From the NCBI RefSeq assembly GCF_900176035.1, contig NZ_FWWT01000017.1, positions 86,974 to 150,973 on the forward strand: a stretch of 64,000 bases of DNA. Reading direction: 5' to 3'. Every line of letters starts with the position of its first letter. Position 1 is the first letter of the stretch. A program made the translations under genes and the position numbers. Positions 18,489 through 28,029 of the stretch are shown here, piece by piece. A model generated the notes under the pieces. That model saw only the letters and a list, made by a program, of their open reading frames with translations, was not told the origin of the DNA and did no database searches. The stretch is from Desulfonispora thiosulfatigenes DSM 11270. Lineage in GTDB: Bacteria > Bacillota > Peptococcia > Peptococcales > Desulfonisporaceae.

Positions 18489-20030
18489 TTGAGTTCAAGC
18501 CATGGAGCAAACAATTCTGATTTAGATAGTAGATTCACTGCTTTAGAAACTAATATTGAAGCCATTCGTGCTGTAGCTAGTGCTGTAAAGGGAACAATAG
18601 GCCCTAAGGGCTTAGATACAATGCTAGTCGATCAAATGGGGGATATAGTGATTACTAATGATGGTGTTACTATTTTGAATTTGATGGAAGTAAACCATCC
18701 TGCTGCCAGAATGTTAATTAATATAGCAAGAGTGCAACAAGAAGAAATTGGTGATGGAACCACAACTGCAACCTTAATGGCTGGAGAAATGTTAAGTGAA
18801 GGGCTAAAACAAGTAACTCAAGGTGTTCCCATAGCTAGGGTGATTGAAGGGCTTAGGATAGGCTTAGCGCAAGCTATAGAAGAATTTGAAGCTAGGACCC
18901 AAGAGATTGATCAAGATAACTATTCGTTATTAACAAAGATAGCTTTAGTTGCAGGCAGAGAATATGAAGATATAGCTAATTTAGTTGTAAAATCGGCTCA
19001 AATAATGGGATCTGAAAAATTACTAGAGCCTTCTTTTAAATTATCTGATTCTATTAAAGCAATAGAGGGAGCTAATAACGAAGTTTTTGTAGGTACATTA
19101 ATTAATAAAGAAAGAATGAATAAACAATCTCCAAAAGAAGTATTAAATGCAAAAATATTGATCATAGATGATGCTCTTGAACCAGAAGCAATTGATGATG
19201 CTGCTCTTGCAACTGAAAAGGGTTTTACTAGGTTTATGGAACTACGTGAAGAATTTAAACAAAGTATCGAAAAAATTGTGGAATCAGGTGCCAATGTAGT
19301 TTTAGTTGATAGAGGTGTAAATGATTTAGCTGAAGAAATCTTAATTGATAATGGCATAATGGTTGTGGAAAGAGTAGCTAATAAAGAATTACAAAAAATC
19401 AGTAAGCATACTAAAGCCAAAATGATCAAAAGAACGGGTTTAAATAAGCAAGTAGAAGCCATTAAAAACTACATAGGCTCAGCCGAAAAGGTATATGAAG
19501 ATGAAAAACTTGAAAATATTAGAATTTTAAATGGAATAGGTGAACCTATTGCTACCGTTATTGTCAGCGCCTCTACTAGTGAAGTAGTAGGTGAAAGGGA
19601 AAGAATTGCTAAAGATGCAGCTAGTAGTGTTCAGGCCACATTTAAAAAAGGCTTTGTCCCTGGTGGAGGTTCTATAGATTTATATATAGCAAGAAAATTA
19701 GAAAGTCTGCAAAAGGATATTAAAGGAATGACTAGCTTTGGGGTGAAATGTGTTGCTAGCGCTTTAGAAAAGCCTTTTATGCAAATAGCGACAAATGCAG
19801 GTTATAATCCATTAGAAAAAATAGGAAATGTAACTCAAGCACAAGTAGAACAAAATAACTTTGCTTTAGGTATAGATTGTGATACAGGTGATGTCAAGGA
19901 TATGTTGGTAGAGGGGATTATTGATCCTACTTTAGTAAAAATACATGCTTTAAAAGCAGCAGGAGAAGTTGCTGAAGCTATTTTACGTATTGATACTATT
20001 ATCCGAAAAAAACAAGAAAGTAATCTTTAA
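18489..20030 (+). CDS. Archaeal-type (group II / TCP-1-like) chaperonin in a bacterial dnaK operon
   Basis: 513 residues, TTG start with AGGAGG eight bases upstream. The protein matches the thermosome/TCP-1 family, not Gro[11 protein letters not shown] (35-43), [13 protein letters not shown] (51-63), HPAARML (70-76), EIGDGTTTA with catalytic Asp89 (86-94), and GFVPGGGS near 386-396. The apical part (about 240-310; [19 protein letters not shown]) has the group II arrangement with a built-in lid helix instead of a GroES dependence. No GGM tail is present and no groES or groEL gene is nearby. It lies between hrcA and grpE and should be under CIRCE control. Comparable bacterial genes are known, as I recall, from Carboxydothermus and relatives (sometimes called group III). 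Confidence 0.93.
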   Translation: MSSSHGANNSDLDSRFTALETNIEAIRAVASAVKGTIGPKGLDTMLVDQMGDIVITNDGVTILNLMEVNHPAARMLINIARVQQEEIGDGTTTATLMAGEMLSEGLKQVTQGVPIARVIEGLRIGLAQAIEEFEARTQEIDQDNYSLLTKIALVAGREYEDIANLVVKSAQIMGSEKLLEPSFKLSDSIKAIEGANNEVFVGTLINKERMNKQSPKEVLNAKILIIDDALEPEAIDDAALATEKGFTRFMELREEFKQSIEKIVESGANVVLVDRGVNDLAEEILIDNGIMVVERVANKELQKISKHTKAKMIKRTGLNKQVEAIKNYIGSAEKVYEDEKLENIRILNGIGEPIATVIVSASTSEVVGERERIAKDAASSVQATFKKGFVPGGGSIDLYIARKLESLQKDIKGMTSFGVKCVASALEKPFMQIATNAGYNPLEKIGNVTQAQVEQNNFALGIDCDTGDVKDMLVEGIIDPTLVKIHALKAAGEVAEAILRIDTIIRKKQESNL

Positions 20031-20060
20031 TATATATAACAATACACAGGTGGTGGGGAA

Positions 20061-20591
20061 ATGACTAATAATGAAGAAAATGTAGAATTAGAAGAAGATA
20101 TTATTGAAGAAGAGGAAAATACAGAGAGTACAGGTAAAGTAGAAATCGTAGAAGAAACAAATGAAGTTGATGAGCTTAATCAAAGACTATTAAGAGTTTC
20201 TGCAGATTTTGATAACTTTAAAAGAAGAACTAGAGAAGAAAAGGCAAGTATTTTAAAATATGCCAATGAAAAACTACTAATAGATACTTTGCCAGTTTTA
20301 GATAATTTTCAAAGAGCAATTGATGTTAAAGAACCAAGTGAAGAAGTAAAAAAATTCATTGAAGGTATGGATATGATTTATCGTCAATTGTATGAAGTTT
20401 TAAAGAAATCAGGACTTTCTGCAATTGAAGCTAAAGGAAATGAGTTTAATCCTGAACTTCATGATGCAGTTATGCAGGTAGAAAACAATGAGGTTCCTGA
20501 CAATACAGTAATTGAAGATTTAAGAGCAGGATACCTATACCATGATAAGGTAATTAGACCAAGTATGGTACAAGTAGCAAAGAATAGTTAA
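20061..20591 (+). CDS. grpE: Nucleotide exchange factor GrpE
   Basis: 176 residues: an acidic N-terminus (about 1-35, runs of Glu), a long coiled coil (about 36-100, LLRVSADFDNFKRRTREEK) and the C-terminal beta domain (NPELHDAVMQVEN, VIRPSMVQVAKN). GrpE releases ADP from DnaK. A GGTGGGG ribosome site lies six bases before the ATG, 30 bases after the chaperonin gene. Confidence 0.96.
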   Translation: MTNNEENVELEEDIIEEEENTESTGKVEIVEETNEVDELNQRLLRVSADFDNFKRRTREEKASILKYANEKLLIDTLPVLDNFQRAIDVKEPSEEVKKFIEGMDMIYRQLYEVLKKSGLSAIEAKGNEFNPELHDAVMQVENNEVPDNTVIEDLRAGYLYHDKVIRPSMVQVAKNS

Positions 20592-20668
20592 TGACAAATA
20601 ATAATAAAAGTACTTAAAAAAAAGGATGAATTCCTTAAATTAATATTGAATATAGGAGGTTTTTTATA

Positions 20669-22495
20669 ATGAGTAAAGTAATTGGAATAGACTTAGGTAC
20701 AACAAATTCTTGTGTAGCAGTAATGGAGGGTGGGGAACCAGTAGTTATCCCAAATCCAGAAGGTAATAGAACAACACCATCGGTGGTAGGGTTTTCTAAA
20801 ACTGCTGAACGTTTAGTAGGTCAAGTTGCTAAGCGTCAAGCAATCACAAATCCCGATCGTACTATTAGTTCAATTAAAAGACATATGGGTACAGATTACA
20901 AGGTTAGTGTTGATGATAAACAATTTTCACCTCAAGAAATTTCGGCTATTATTTTACAAAAGTTAAAAGATGATGCAGAAAGCTATTTAGGAGAGTCAGT
21001 TTCAAAGGCTGTAATTACTGTTCCAGCTTATTTTACTGATAGTCAAAGACAAGCAACAAAGGATGCTGGAACAATAGCAGGACTTGAAGTTTTAAGAATA
21101 ATTAATGAACCTACAGCAGCTTCATTATCTTATGGTTTAGATAAAGAAAATGACCAAACAATTCTAATTTATGACTTAGGTGGCGGAACATTTGACGTAT
21201 CTATTCTGGAATTAGGTGATGGTGTATTTGAGGTAAAGGCTACTAGTGGTAACAATCGTTTAGGTGGAGATGACTTTGATCAAAAAATCATTGAATGGAT
21301 GATTGAAGAGTTTAAAAAAGAAACTAGTGTAGATTTAAATAAAGATAAAATGGCTGCCCAACGTTTAAAAGAAGCAGCTGAAAAGGCTAAACATGAATTA
21401 TCTGGAGTACAAACAACTAATATTAATTTACCTTTCATCACTGCAACAGCTGATGGACCTCAGCATTTAGACTTAAATTTAACAAGAGCAAAATTTAACG
21501 AGTTAACAGCAGATTTAGTAGAAAAAACTTTAACTCCAACAAAACAAGCATTAAAAGACTCAGGTTTTTCTGCTAATGAAATAGATAAAGTAATTTTAGT
21601 AGGTGGATCTACACGTATCCCAGCGGTTCAAGAAGCGATCAAAAACTTAATTGGTAAAGAGCCTTATAAAGGTGTTAACCCTGATGAATGTGTTGCGCTA
21701 GGTGCAGCTATTCAAGCAGGTGTATTATCAGGGGAAGTTAAGGACGTATTATTATTAGACGTTACTCCTTTATCTTTAGGTATTGAAACTTTAGGTGGAG
21801 TATCGACTAAGTTAATCGAAAGAAATACAACTATTCCAACTTCTAAGAGTCAGATTTTCTCAACAGCATCTGATAGTCAAACATCAGTTGATATTCACGT
21901 ATTACAAGGTGAAAGAGAAATGGCTCAATATAATAAAACTTTAGGACGTTTCCAATTAACTGGAATACCAGCAGCTCCTAGAGGAGTTCCACAAATTGAA
22001 GTTAAGTTTGACATTGATGCTAACGGAATTGTAAATGTTTCTGCTAAAGATTTAGGAACAGGAAAAGAACAAAAAATTACAATTCAATCTTCAAGCGGAC
22101 TTTCAGATGAAGAAATTGAAAACATGGTAAAAGAAGCTGAAATGAATGCTGAAGCAGATAAAAAACGCAAAGAAGAAGTTGAAACTAGAAATGGAGCAGA
22201 TTCATTAGTATACCAAACTGAGAAGACTTTAAAAGAAGCAGGAGATAAATTAGATGCTGATGAAAAAGGCGAAGCAGAAAAAGCAATACAAGAATTAAAA
22301 ACAGCATTAGAAGGTGATAACACCGAAGACATTAAAGCTAAATCTGAAGCTTTAACTGAAATAGTTTATAAATTATCATCAAAATTATACGAGCAAGCAA
22401 ATCCTGAAGCTGGGCAAGAAGCACCTGAAGGCGCTCCAGAGCAAGATGATAATGTAGTAGATGCTGACTTTACAGAAATTAAGGAAGATAAATAA
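20669..22495 (+). CDS. dnaK: Molecular chaperone DnaK (Hsp70)
   Basis: 608 residues. ATPase signatures [29 protein letters not shown] and [14 protein letters not shown]; linker [19 protein letters not shown]; substrate-binding domain and helical lid; acidic tail ending [14 protein letters not shown]. Note the Firmicutes-type deletion in the ATPase domain, giving about 610 residues. It has a strong ribosome site (AGGAGG) and a 77-base spacer from grpE. Confidence 0.99.
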   Translation: MSKVIGIDLGTTNSCVAVMEGGEPVVIPNPEGNRTTPSVVGFSKTAERLVGQVAKRQAITNPDRTISSIKRHMGTDYKVSVDDKQFSPQEISAIILQKLKDDAESYLGESVSKAVITVPAYFTDSQRQATKDAGTIAGLEVLRIINEPTAASLSYGLDKENDQTILIYDLGGGTFDVSILELGDGVFEVKATSGNNRLGGDDFDQKIIEWMIEEFKKETSVDLNKDKMAAQRLKEAAEKAKHELSGVQTTNINLPFITATADGPQHLDLNLTRAKFNELTADLVEKTLTPTKQALKDSGFSANEIDKVILVGGSTRIPAVQEAIKNLIGKEPYKGVNPDECVALGAAIQAGVLSGEVKDVLLLDVTPLSLGIETLGGVSTKLIERNTTIPTSKSQIFSTASDSQTSVDIHVLQGEREMAQYNKTLGRFQLTGIPAAPRGVPQIEVKFDIDANGIVNVSAKDLGTGKEQKITIQSSSGLSDEEIENMVKEAEMNAEADKKRKEEVETRNGADSLVYQTEKTLKEAGDKLDADEKGEAEKAIQELKTALEGDNTEDIKAKSEALTEIVYKLSSKLYEQANPEAGQEAPEGAPEQDDNVVDADFTEIKEDK

Positions 22496-22505
22496 TAAAA
22501 ATATC

Positions 22506-22529
22506 AGCAGGAGTGAATGTACTCCTGCT
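22506..22529 (+). terminator. Hairpin between dnaK and dnaJ
   Basis: AGCAGGAGT (22506-22514) and ACTCCTGCT (22521-22529), perfect nine-base stem, six-base loop, followed by TGATTTCTTG rather than a clean T-run. It may be a weak terminator or a 3' stabiliser that lowers dnaJ expression relative to dnaK. Confidence 0.6.
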
Positions 22530-22575
22530 TGATTTCTTGTGTATTAAATAAACTAGAAAAAGGAGGTGAACCGGG

Positions 22576-23736
22576 ATGGCAAAAAGAGATTATTATGAAG
22601 TTTTAGAAATTAGTAAAACAGCCGGCGAGGATGAAATTAAAAAAGCATATCGCAAGCTAGCCCGGAAATACCACCCTGATGTGAACCCAGGAGATAAAAA
22701 GGCGGAAGAGAAATTTAAAGAAGTATCAGAGGCCTATGAAATTCTTTCTAATCCAGAAAAAAGATCTGCTTATGATCAATTTGGTCATGCGGGTACAGAT
22801 CCTAATGGTTTTGGTGGAGCAGGAGGATTTGGTGGCGGAGATTTTGGTGGATTTGGTGATATATTTGATGTATTCTTCGGTGGTGGCGGAGGAGGCTTTG
22901 GCGGTGGTAGAGCCCGTAGAGGTCCTACTAAAGGAAATGATCTTCGCTATGATTTAGTAATAGAATTTGAAGAGGCAGCTTTTGGGGTAGAAAAGACAAT
23001 CTCTTTACCACGATATGAAAATTGTTCTAAATGTAAAGGAACAGGGGCTAAAGAAGGAACCGAAGCCGAAACTTGTGGAACATGTCATGGTACGGGTCAA
23101 GTAGCTCATACTCAAAGAACAGCATTTGGTCATTTTCAAACAGTTAAACCTTGCTCTACTTGTAATGGTGAAGGTAAAATTATTAAAGAACCATGCACAA
23201 AATGTAAGGGTCAGGGAAAGGTTCGCGCAACTAAGAAACTACAAGTTAAGATACCTGCTGGTGTTGACTCTGGATCGCGTTTAAGAATGGCAGGAGAGGG
23301 TGAACCTGGTGAATTAGGTGGACCACATGGAGATTTATATATTTATATTTCAGTTAAACCACATGAGTATTTTATTAGGCAAGGTAATGATATAATTTTA
23401 GAATATCCAATCAATATTGTGCAGGCTTCCATAGGAACTGAAGTAGAAATCCCGACTCTAGAAGGACCAGTTAAATTAAAAATTCCGGAAGGAACTCAAA
23501 CAGGAACTGTATTTAGATTAAGAGGAAAGGGTATTACTAGTATCAAAGGTTTTTCTAAAGGAGACCAGCATGTTCAAGTGAAAATTATAACTCCTAAACA
23601 TCTTACTTCTGAACAAAAAGAGTTACTTCAAAAGCTAGAAAAATCATTTGCTGAAGGACAGCATACGGATCAAGATGAAAATGATGGAAAAGAAAAAGGC
23701 TTCTTTGAACGAGTAAAGGATGCTTTTAAAGGTTAG
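22576..23736 (+). CDS. dnaJ: Co-chaperone DnaJ (Hsp40)
   Basis: 386 residues with the full type-I layout: J domain with HPD (about 33-35, YHPDVNPG), a Gly/Phe region rich in GGFGGG (about 77-115), four CxxCxGxG zinc repeats ([32 protein letters not shown], about 152-225) and the C-terminal substrate domains. It stimulates DnaK ATPase and delivers clients. AGGAGGTGA precedes the ATG. Confidence 0.98.
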   Translation: MAKRDYYEVLEISKTAGEDEIKKAYRKLARKYHPDVNPGDKKAEEKFKEVSEAYEILSNPEKRSAYDQFGHAGTDPNGFGGAGGFGGGDFGGFGDIFDVFFGGGGGGFGGGRARRGPTKGNDLRYDLVIEFEEAAFGVEKTISLPRYENCSKCKGTGAKEGTEAETCGTCHGTGQVAHTQRTAFGHFQTVKPCSTCNGEGKIIKEPCTKCKGQGKVRATKKLQVKIPAGVDSGSRLRMAGEGEPGELGGPHGDLYIYISVKPHEYFIRQGNDIILEYPINIVQASIGTEVEIPTLEGPVKLKIPEGTQTGTVFRLRGKGITSIKGFSKGDQHVQVKIITPKHLTSEQKELLQKLEKSFAEGQHTDQDENDGKEKGFFERVKDAFKG

Positions 23737-23747
23737 GAGAGTATATT

Positions 23748-24695
23748 ATGAATTGGTTAGAGGTTAAAGTTACAACTGTACAAGAGGCAATTGAGGGTAT
23801 AGCTAATATTTTTCATGAGATTGGAGCTGGGGGAGTCGTGATTGAAGACCCCCAGCTTATCTCTATATATGCAGCTAAAGGTACATGGGATGCACATGAC
23901 TTCACTAAAGAACTGTTAGATAAAATGGACGTAGTAGTCAAAGGATATTTACCAGTAGACGAGTTCATTTTTTCAAGATTAGAAGAGTTAAAACTTGAGC
24001 TAGAATTATTAAAAGTTAGGATAGGCGAAATCCCAACAATTATTGAAGAACAAGAAGTAAAAGAAGAAGATTGGGCAAATTCATGGAAAATTTATTTTAA
24101 ACCTGAAAAAATTGGAGAAAAGACTGTAATTAAACCTTCCTGGGAAAATTATAAAGAAAAACCAGGAGACTTAGTAATAGAACTGGATCCTGGCATGGCA
24201 TTTGGTACTGGTAATCACGCAACCACATCTTTATGTATAAATTTGTTAGAAAAATATGTAAAACCAGAGATGAATGTTATTGATGTAGGTTGTGGTAGTG
24301 GTATTTTAAGTATTTTAGCAGCCAAGTTAGAAGCTAAAAATGTAGAAGCTTTAGATTTTGATAATGTTGCAGTTAGAGTTGCTAAAGAAAATGTCGTTAT
24401 AAATAATTTACAAGATAGTAATATTACAGTATGTCAAAGTGATTTACTCCAAAAGGCTACTTTAAAAGCTGATTTAATCGTAGCTAATATAGTTGCAGAT
24501 ATTATAATCAGAATGATTCCATCTGTTCAGAACTATTTAACCGAAAAGGGAATTTTAATTTGTTCGGGAATCATAGATGAAAGAAAAGATGATGTTATTA
24601 AAGCTCTAGAAGAATATGATTTTAAAACACTAGAAATAAAGGAAAAATCAGGTTGGGTAGCTATCGTAGTCCAAAGCGGGTTACAGGAGAGATAA
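23748..24695 (+). CDS. prmA: Ribosomal protein L11 methyltransferase
   Basis: 315 residues. N-terminal substrate domain, then a class I SAM-methyltransferase fold: GTGNHATTSLCI, DVGCGSGILSILAAK and LIVANIVADII. Trimethylates lysines and the N-terminus of L11. It follows dnaJ by 11 bases, the common dnaJ-prmA-rsmE order of Firmicutes. Confidence 0.95.
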   Translation: MNWLEVKVTTVQEAIEGIANIFHEIGAGGVVIEDPQLISIYAAKGTWDAHDFTKELLDKMDVVVKGYLPVDEFIFSRLEELKLELELLKVRIGEIPTIIEEQEVKEEDWANSWKIYFKPEKIGEKTVIKPSWENYKEKPGDLVIELDPGMAFGTGNHATTSLCINLLEKYVKPEMNVIDVGCGSGILSILAAKLEAKNVEALDFDNVAVRVAKENVVINNLQDSNITVCQSDLLQKATLKADLIVANIVADIIIRMIPSVQNYLTEKGILICSGIIDERKDDVIKALEEYDFKTLEIKEKSGWVAIVVQSGLQER

Positions 24696-24697
24696 GA

Positions 24698-25438
24698 ATG
24701 CGAAGATTATTTATACCGACAAGTGAAGTTGAGAGTGATTTAATTATTATAGATGGTAGTGATGCGCATTATCTTTTAAATGTTTTAAGAATAGAAGAAA
24801 AAGAAGAGATTATAATTTTTGATGGTAAAGGAACTGAGTATTTAGTAGAAATTAATAAAACAAGTAAAACTCAAGTTGAAGGTCTTATAAAGGATACCTA
24901 TTTTGTTGGTCAAGATACTGAGGTACAAGTTACCTTAATTCAATCCATAGCTAAAGGCGATAAAATGGATTATATTATTCAAAAATGTACAGAAATAGGT
25001 GTAGGTAAGATTATTCCGATAATTACAGAAAGAACAATAGTAAAACTTGATGCTAAAAAGAAAAAAGAAAGAAAAGATAGATGGCAAAAAATAGCTACTG
25101 AAGCTGCGAAACAAAGTAAAAGAGTGATCGTGCCTGAAGTAACAGAGATATTAACCTTGGAAGAATTAATAAAGAAACTAGATAATACTGAAAAAACCTT
25201 GATTTTATGGGAAGATGAAAATAAAACTAAAATGAAAGAATATCTTAAAAAACAAGAAAGTATCGAAAACATAAACATCATCATTGGACCAGAGGGTGGA
25301 TTATCAGAAGCTGAGGTTAATAAATTACAAGAAAAAGGTGCGATAGCAGCTTCGCTAGGTTCTCGAATTTTAAGAACCGAGACAGCTGGATTAGTAGCCT
25401 TAACTATAGTCTTATATGAATTAGGTGAGTTAGGATGA
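24698..25438 (+). CDS. rsmE: 16S rRNA m3U1498 methyltransferase
   Basis: 246 residues from ATG 24698 (MRRLFIPTSEV), with AGGAGA just upstream; the longer frame from 24653 would overlap prmA. SPOUT-family enzyme: C-terminal knot with IIGPEGGLSEAEV and LGSRILRTETAGLVAL, N-terminal PUA-like domain. Methylates U1498 in helix 44. Its stop overlaps the mtaB start by four bases (ATGA), implying coupling. Confidence 0.95.
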   Translation: MRRLFIPTSEVESDLIIIDGSDAHYLLNVLRIEEKEEIIIFDGKGTEYLVEINKTSKTQVEGLIKDTYFVGQDTEVQVTLIQSIAKGDKMDYIIQKCTEIGVGKIIPIITERTIVKLDAKKKKERKDRWQKIATEAAKQSKRVIVPEVTEILTLEELIKKLDNTEKTLILWEDENKTKMKEYLKKQESIENINIIIGPEGGLSEAEVNKLQEKGAIAASLGSRILRTETAGLVALTIVLYELGELG

Positions 25439-26739
25439 GTAATGAAAATAAGAAAAGGGTTGCCTTATATACTTTAGGATGTAAGGTAAATCAAGATGAA
25501 ACTGAAGCAATTGAGGGACTATTTAAAGACCGAAATTATGAGATTGTATCTTTTGAAAATAGAGCTGATGTATATATTATTAATACATGTACAGTAACTC
25601 ATTTAGCAGACCGAAAATCACGTCAATTTATTCGAAGAGCAATTAATACAAATCCCAATGCTTTAATTGTAGTAACAGGATGTTATGCTCAGACATCTGC
25701 AGATGAGTTAGAAAAAATACCGGGTGTAGATTTAATAATTGGAACTAGTGGACGAGAAAAAATAGTAGATGTCATTGAGGAACATCAAAAGGTGAATATG
25801 GCTACTACCTTCGTTTCTGATATTAGAAAAGCTAAGGATTTTGAAGAATTACCAGTTGATCGTTTGATTCATAAAACAAGGGCTTATTTAAAGGTACAAG
25901 AAGGTTGTGAACAATTTTGTACTTATTGTATCATTCCTTATTCAAGGGGACCTTTTAGGAGCCGTAGCCTTGATAATTGTATAAACGAAGCGGGGAGACT
26001 AGTTGATGCAGGGTTTAAGGAAATTGTCTTAACTGGTATACATCTAGGCGCATATGGTATTTATGATGAAAAGCTTAGCCTATTTGATTTATGCAAGAAT
26101 TTATTAGATAAAACTGATATTAAACGTTTACGACTCAGTTCTATTGAGCCTACAGAAATAAATGATGAAATTATAGAATTAATGAAAAATGATTCTCGTT
26201 TTTGTCGTCATTTACATATTCCACTGCAAAGCGGGGATAATAAAATACTTAAATTGATGAATCGACCTTATGATGCTGAACAATTTCAGCAGTTAGTAAC
26301 AAAGGTTAAGCAAGAAGTACCAGGGGCTTCGATAACCACAGATTTCATTGTCGGATTTCCAGGTGAAGATGATGAGTCTTTTGCAAATAGTGTTGAGCTT
26401 ATAGAAAAAGTTGGTTTTAGTGATATTCATGTATTTAAATATTCTCCTCGCAAAGGAACTCCTGCTAGTAAATATCCAGATCAAGTTGAAGCTAGTATTA
26501 AAGAAAAAAGAAGTAAAATTATTAGTGATCTTGCAACTAGAGGATTTGTAAACTTTGCTAGTCAGTTTATAAATCAAACAGTTGAAGTATTAGTCGAACA
26601 AGATGTTAAGGGAATTTGTGAAGGTCATACAGATAATTATTTACCTGTAAAATTTAAAGGTAAAATAGATAAGGGGCAAATCGTAAAAGTAAAAATAAAA
26701 AATCTTGAAAAAGGATTTTTAAGTGGCGAGTTGATTTAA
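25435..26739 (+). CDS. mtaB: tRNA t6A37 methylthiotransferase MtaB
   Basis: 434 residues. Converts t6A37 to ms2t6A37 in ANN-decoding tRNAs. UPF0004 N-terminal domain with three cluster Cys (TLGCKVNQDE, NTCTVTHLADRKSR, VTGCYAQ), radical SAM motif CEQFCTYCIIPYSRG, and C-terminal TRAM domain. Downstream partner of rsmE in the same operon. Confidence 0.95.
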   Translation: MSNENKKRVALYTLGCKVNQDETEAIEGLFKDRNYEIVSFENRADVYIINTCTVTHLADRKSRQFIRRAINTNPNALIVVTGCYAQTSADELEKIPGVDLIIGTSGREKIVDVIEEHQKVNMATTFVSDIRKAKDFEELPVDRLIHKTRAYLKVQEGCEQFCTYCIIPYSRGPFRSRSLDNCINEAGRLVDAGFKEIVLTGIHLGAYGIYDEKLSLFDLCKNLLDKTDIKRLRLSSIEPTEINDEIIELMKNDSRFCRHLHIPLQSGDNKILKLMNRPYDAEQFQQLVTKVKQEVPGASITTDFIVGFPGEDDESFANSVELIEKVGFSDIHVFKYSPRKGTPASKYPDQVEASIKEKRSKIISDLATRGFVNFASQFINQTVEVLVEQDVKGICEGHTDNYLPVKFKGKIDKGQIVKVKIKNLEKGFLSGELI

Positions 26740-26827
26740 TAGCAGGATTTTCTGCTTTTAGTGCGAATTTATAATAATAAGGCTAAGAATATATACTTTA
26801 TTAAAATAGTAGCTAGGAGGTGAAACA

Positions 26828-27172
26828 ATGTCAGATTGTCTTTTTTGTAAAATAGTCAATAAAGAAATACCTTCTGAAGCTGTTTATGAAGATGAATTTG
26901 TTTATGCCTTTCATGATATTAGCCCTGTGGCTACTATTCATATAATAGTTATACCTAAAAAACATATCAAAAGTTTAAATGATATTGAAGAAAATGATTT
27001 ATTATTAATGGGAAAGATTTTAAGTGCCATTAATAAAATAGCAAAAGATAAAAAAATAGATAGCGAAGGCTATCGTGTAGTTAATAATTGTGGAGAAAAT
27101 GGTGGACAAACTGTTGATCACATACATTTTCATCTATTAGGTGGAAGAAATATGATGTGGCCTCCGGGTTAA
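26828..27172 (+). CDS. hinT: HIT-family nucleotide-binding protein (HinT-like)
   Basis: 114 residues, with the HIT active-site triad HIHFHLLGG at about 99-107 preceded by NCGENGGQTVDH. N-terminal CLFCKIVNKEIPSE is typical. Such proteins hydrolyse purine phosphoramidates such as AMP-lysine. Ribosome site AGGAGGTG. It has its own short spacer after mtaB with only a weak five-base hairpin (26742-26758). Confidence 0.93.
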   Translation: MSDCLFCKIVNKEIPSEAVYEDEFVYAFHDISPVATIHIIVIPKKHIKSLNDIEENDLLLMGKILSAINKIAKDKKIDSEGYRVVNNCGENGGQTVDHIHFHLLGGRNMMWPPG

Positions 27173-27174
27173 TC

Positions 27175-27203
27175 TTGCTTTAAATATAGATATTTAGTAT
27201 AAT
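27175..27203 (+). promoter_or_regulatory. Promoter for rpsU-yqeY
   Basis: TTGCTT (27175-27180), 17-base spacer, TATAAT (27198-27203). The leader to rpsU is about 95 bases. Confidence 0.6.
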
Positions 27204-27306
27204 TAAAAATGTGCAATTTTCAAGTTCCCATGGAATAAGTCCACTAGCCAAAAATTTTAAATAAAGTTAAAAAGTAAGATGGTTAGTAGTGGAGGGAGGG
27301 ATATTA

Positions 27307-27489
27307 GTGAGTGAAATTAAAGTGGGTAAAAACGAAACATTGGATAGTGCCCTTCGTAGATTTAAGCGTTCTTGCCAAAAATCTGGGGTTTTATCTGAAT
27401 GGCGTAAACGTGAACACTATGAAAAGCCAAGTGTGAAAAAGAAAAAGAAAGCCGAAGCAGCAGCTAAAAAGAAGGCTAAGAAAAGATAA
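27307..27489 (+). CDS. rpsU: 30S ribosomal protein S21
   Basis: 60 residues from GTG 27307 ([20 protein letters not shown]), chosen because GGAGGGAGGG (27291-27300) precedes it by six bases; the open frame begins 18 bases earlier. Basic C-terminus ([17 protein letters not shown]) is usual. Followed 14 bases later by yqeY. Confidence 0.96.
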   Translation: MSEIKVGKNETLDSALRRFKRSCQKSGVLSEWRKREHYEKPSVKKKKKAEAAAKKKAKKR

Positions 27490-27503
27490 TTTGGGGTGAT
27501 AAG

Positions 27504-27956
27504 ATGTCCCTACAAGATCAATTGATGGCAGATATGAAAGATTCTATGAGAGCTAAAGAGGCTGGTAAGAAAAAACTAACTGTTATTAGAATGGTTAGGT
27601 CTGCTATTAAAAACATAGAAATAAATGAAAAAAGAGAATTAAACGATGCAGATATCGTTGAAGTTCTTGCAAAAGAAGTAAAGCAACGCCGTGATGCAAT
27701 ACCTGATTACGAGAATGCCAACCGACCAGATATAGTGGAAAGCTTATTAAGTGAAATTGACATATTAATGGAGTATCTTCCTAAACAATTATCAGAAGAA
27801 GAAATTCGTAGCTTAGTAAAAGAAGTTATTTCTGAAGTAGGAGGAAGTTCTCCTAATGACATGGGAAAAGTCATGGGCAAATTAATGCCCAAGGTTAAAG
27901 GTAAAGCTGATGGTAAGTTAGTTAACCAAATAGTTAAAGAATTGTTAGTTAATTAA
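27504..27956 (+). CDS. yqeY: GatB/YqeY domain protein
   Basis: 150 residues, the full YqeY family (MSLQDQLMADMKDSMRAKE start, MGKVMGKLMPKVKGKADGK end). Related to the tail domain of the GatB amidotransferase subunit; thought to bind tRNA or aminoacyl-tRNA. Almost always next to rpsU in Firmicutes, as here. Confidence 0.93.
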   Translation: MSLQDQLMADMKDSMRAKEAGKKKLTVIRMVRSAIKNIEINEKRELNDADIVEVLAKEVKQRRDAIPDYENANRPDIVESLLSEIDILMEYLPKQLSEEEIRSLVKEVISEVGGSSPNDMGKVMGKLMPKVKGKADGKLVNQIVKELLVN

Positions 27957-27960
27957 AATA

Positions 27961-28008
27961 AACAGGTAGTCTAAACATGAATAATGCTAGACTACCTGTT
28001 TTGTATTC
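27961..28008 (+). terminator. Terminator after yqeY
   Basis: AACAGGTAGTCTA (27961-27973) and TAGACTACCTGTT (27988-28000), a perfect 13-base stem with a 14-base loop; the following T-rich tail is interrupted (TTGTATTCTTTT). Confidence 0.75.
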
Positions 28009-28029
28009 TTTTGAAAGGAGTTGAATTAT

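Noticed and set aside
18998..19462. 154-codon minus-strand frame inside the chaperonin gene
   Set aside because: Shadow of the real coding strand; Ser/Leu-rich low-complexity product without a ribosome site.
18489..20030. GroEL (group I chaperonin)
   Set aside because: Motifs and apical domain match the TCP-1/thermosome family, there is no GGM tail and no groES partner.
26740..26760. Terminator after mtaB
   Set aside because: Only a five-base stem (AGCAG/CTGCT) with four T; too weak to list as a feature.
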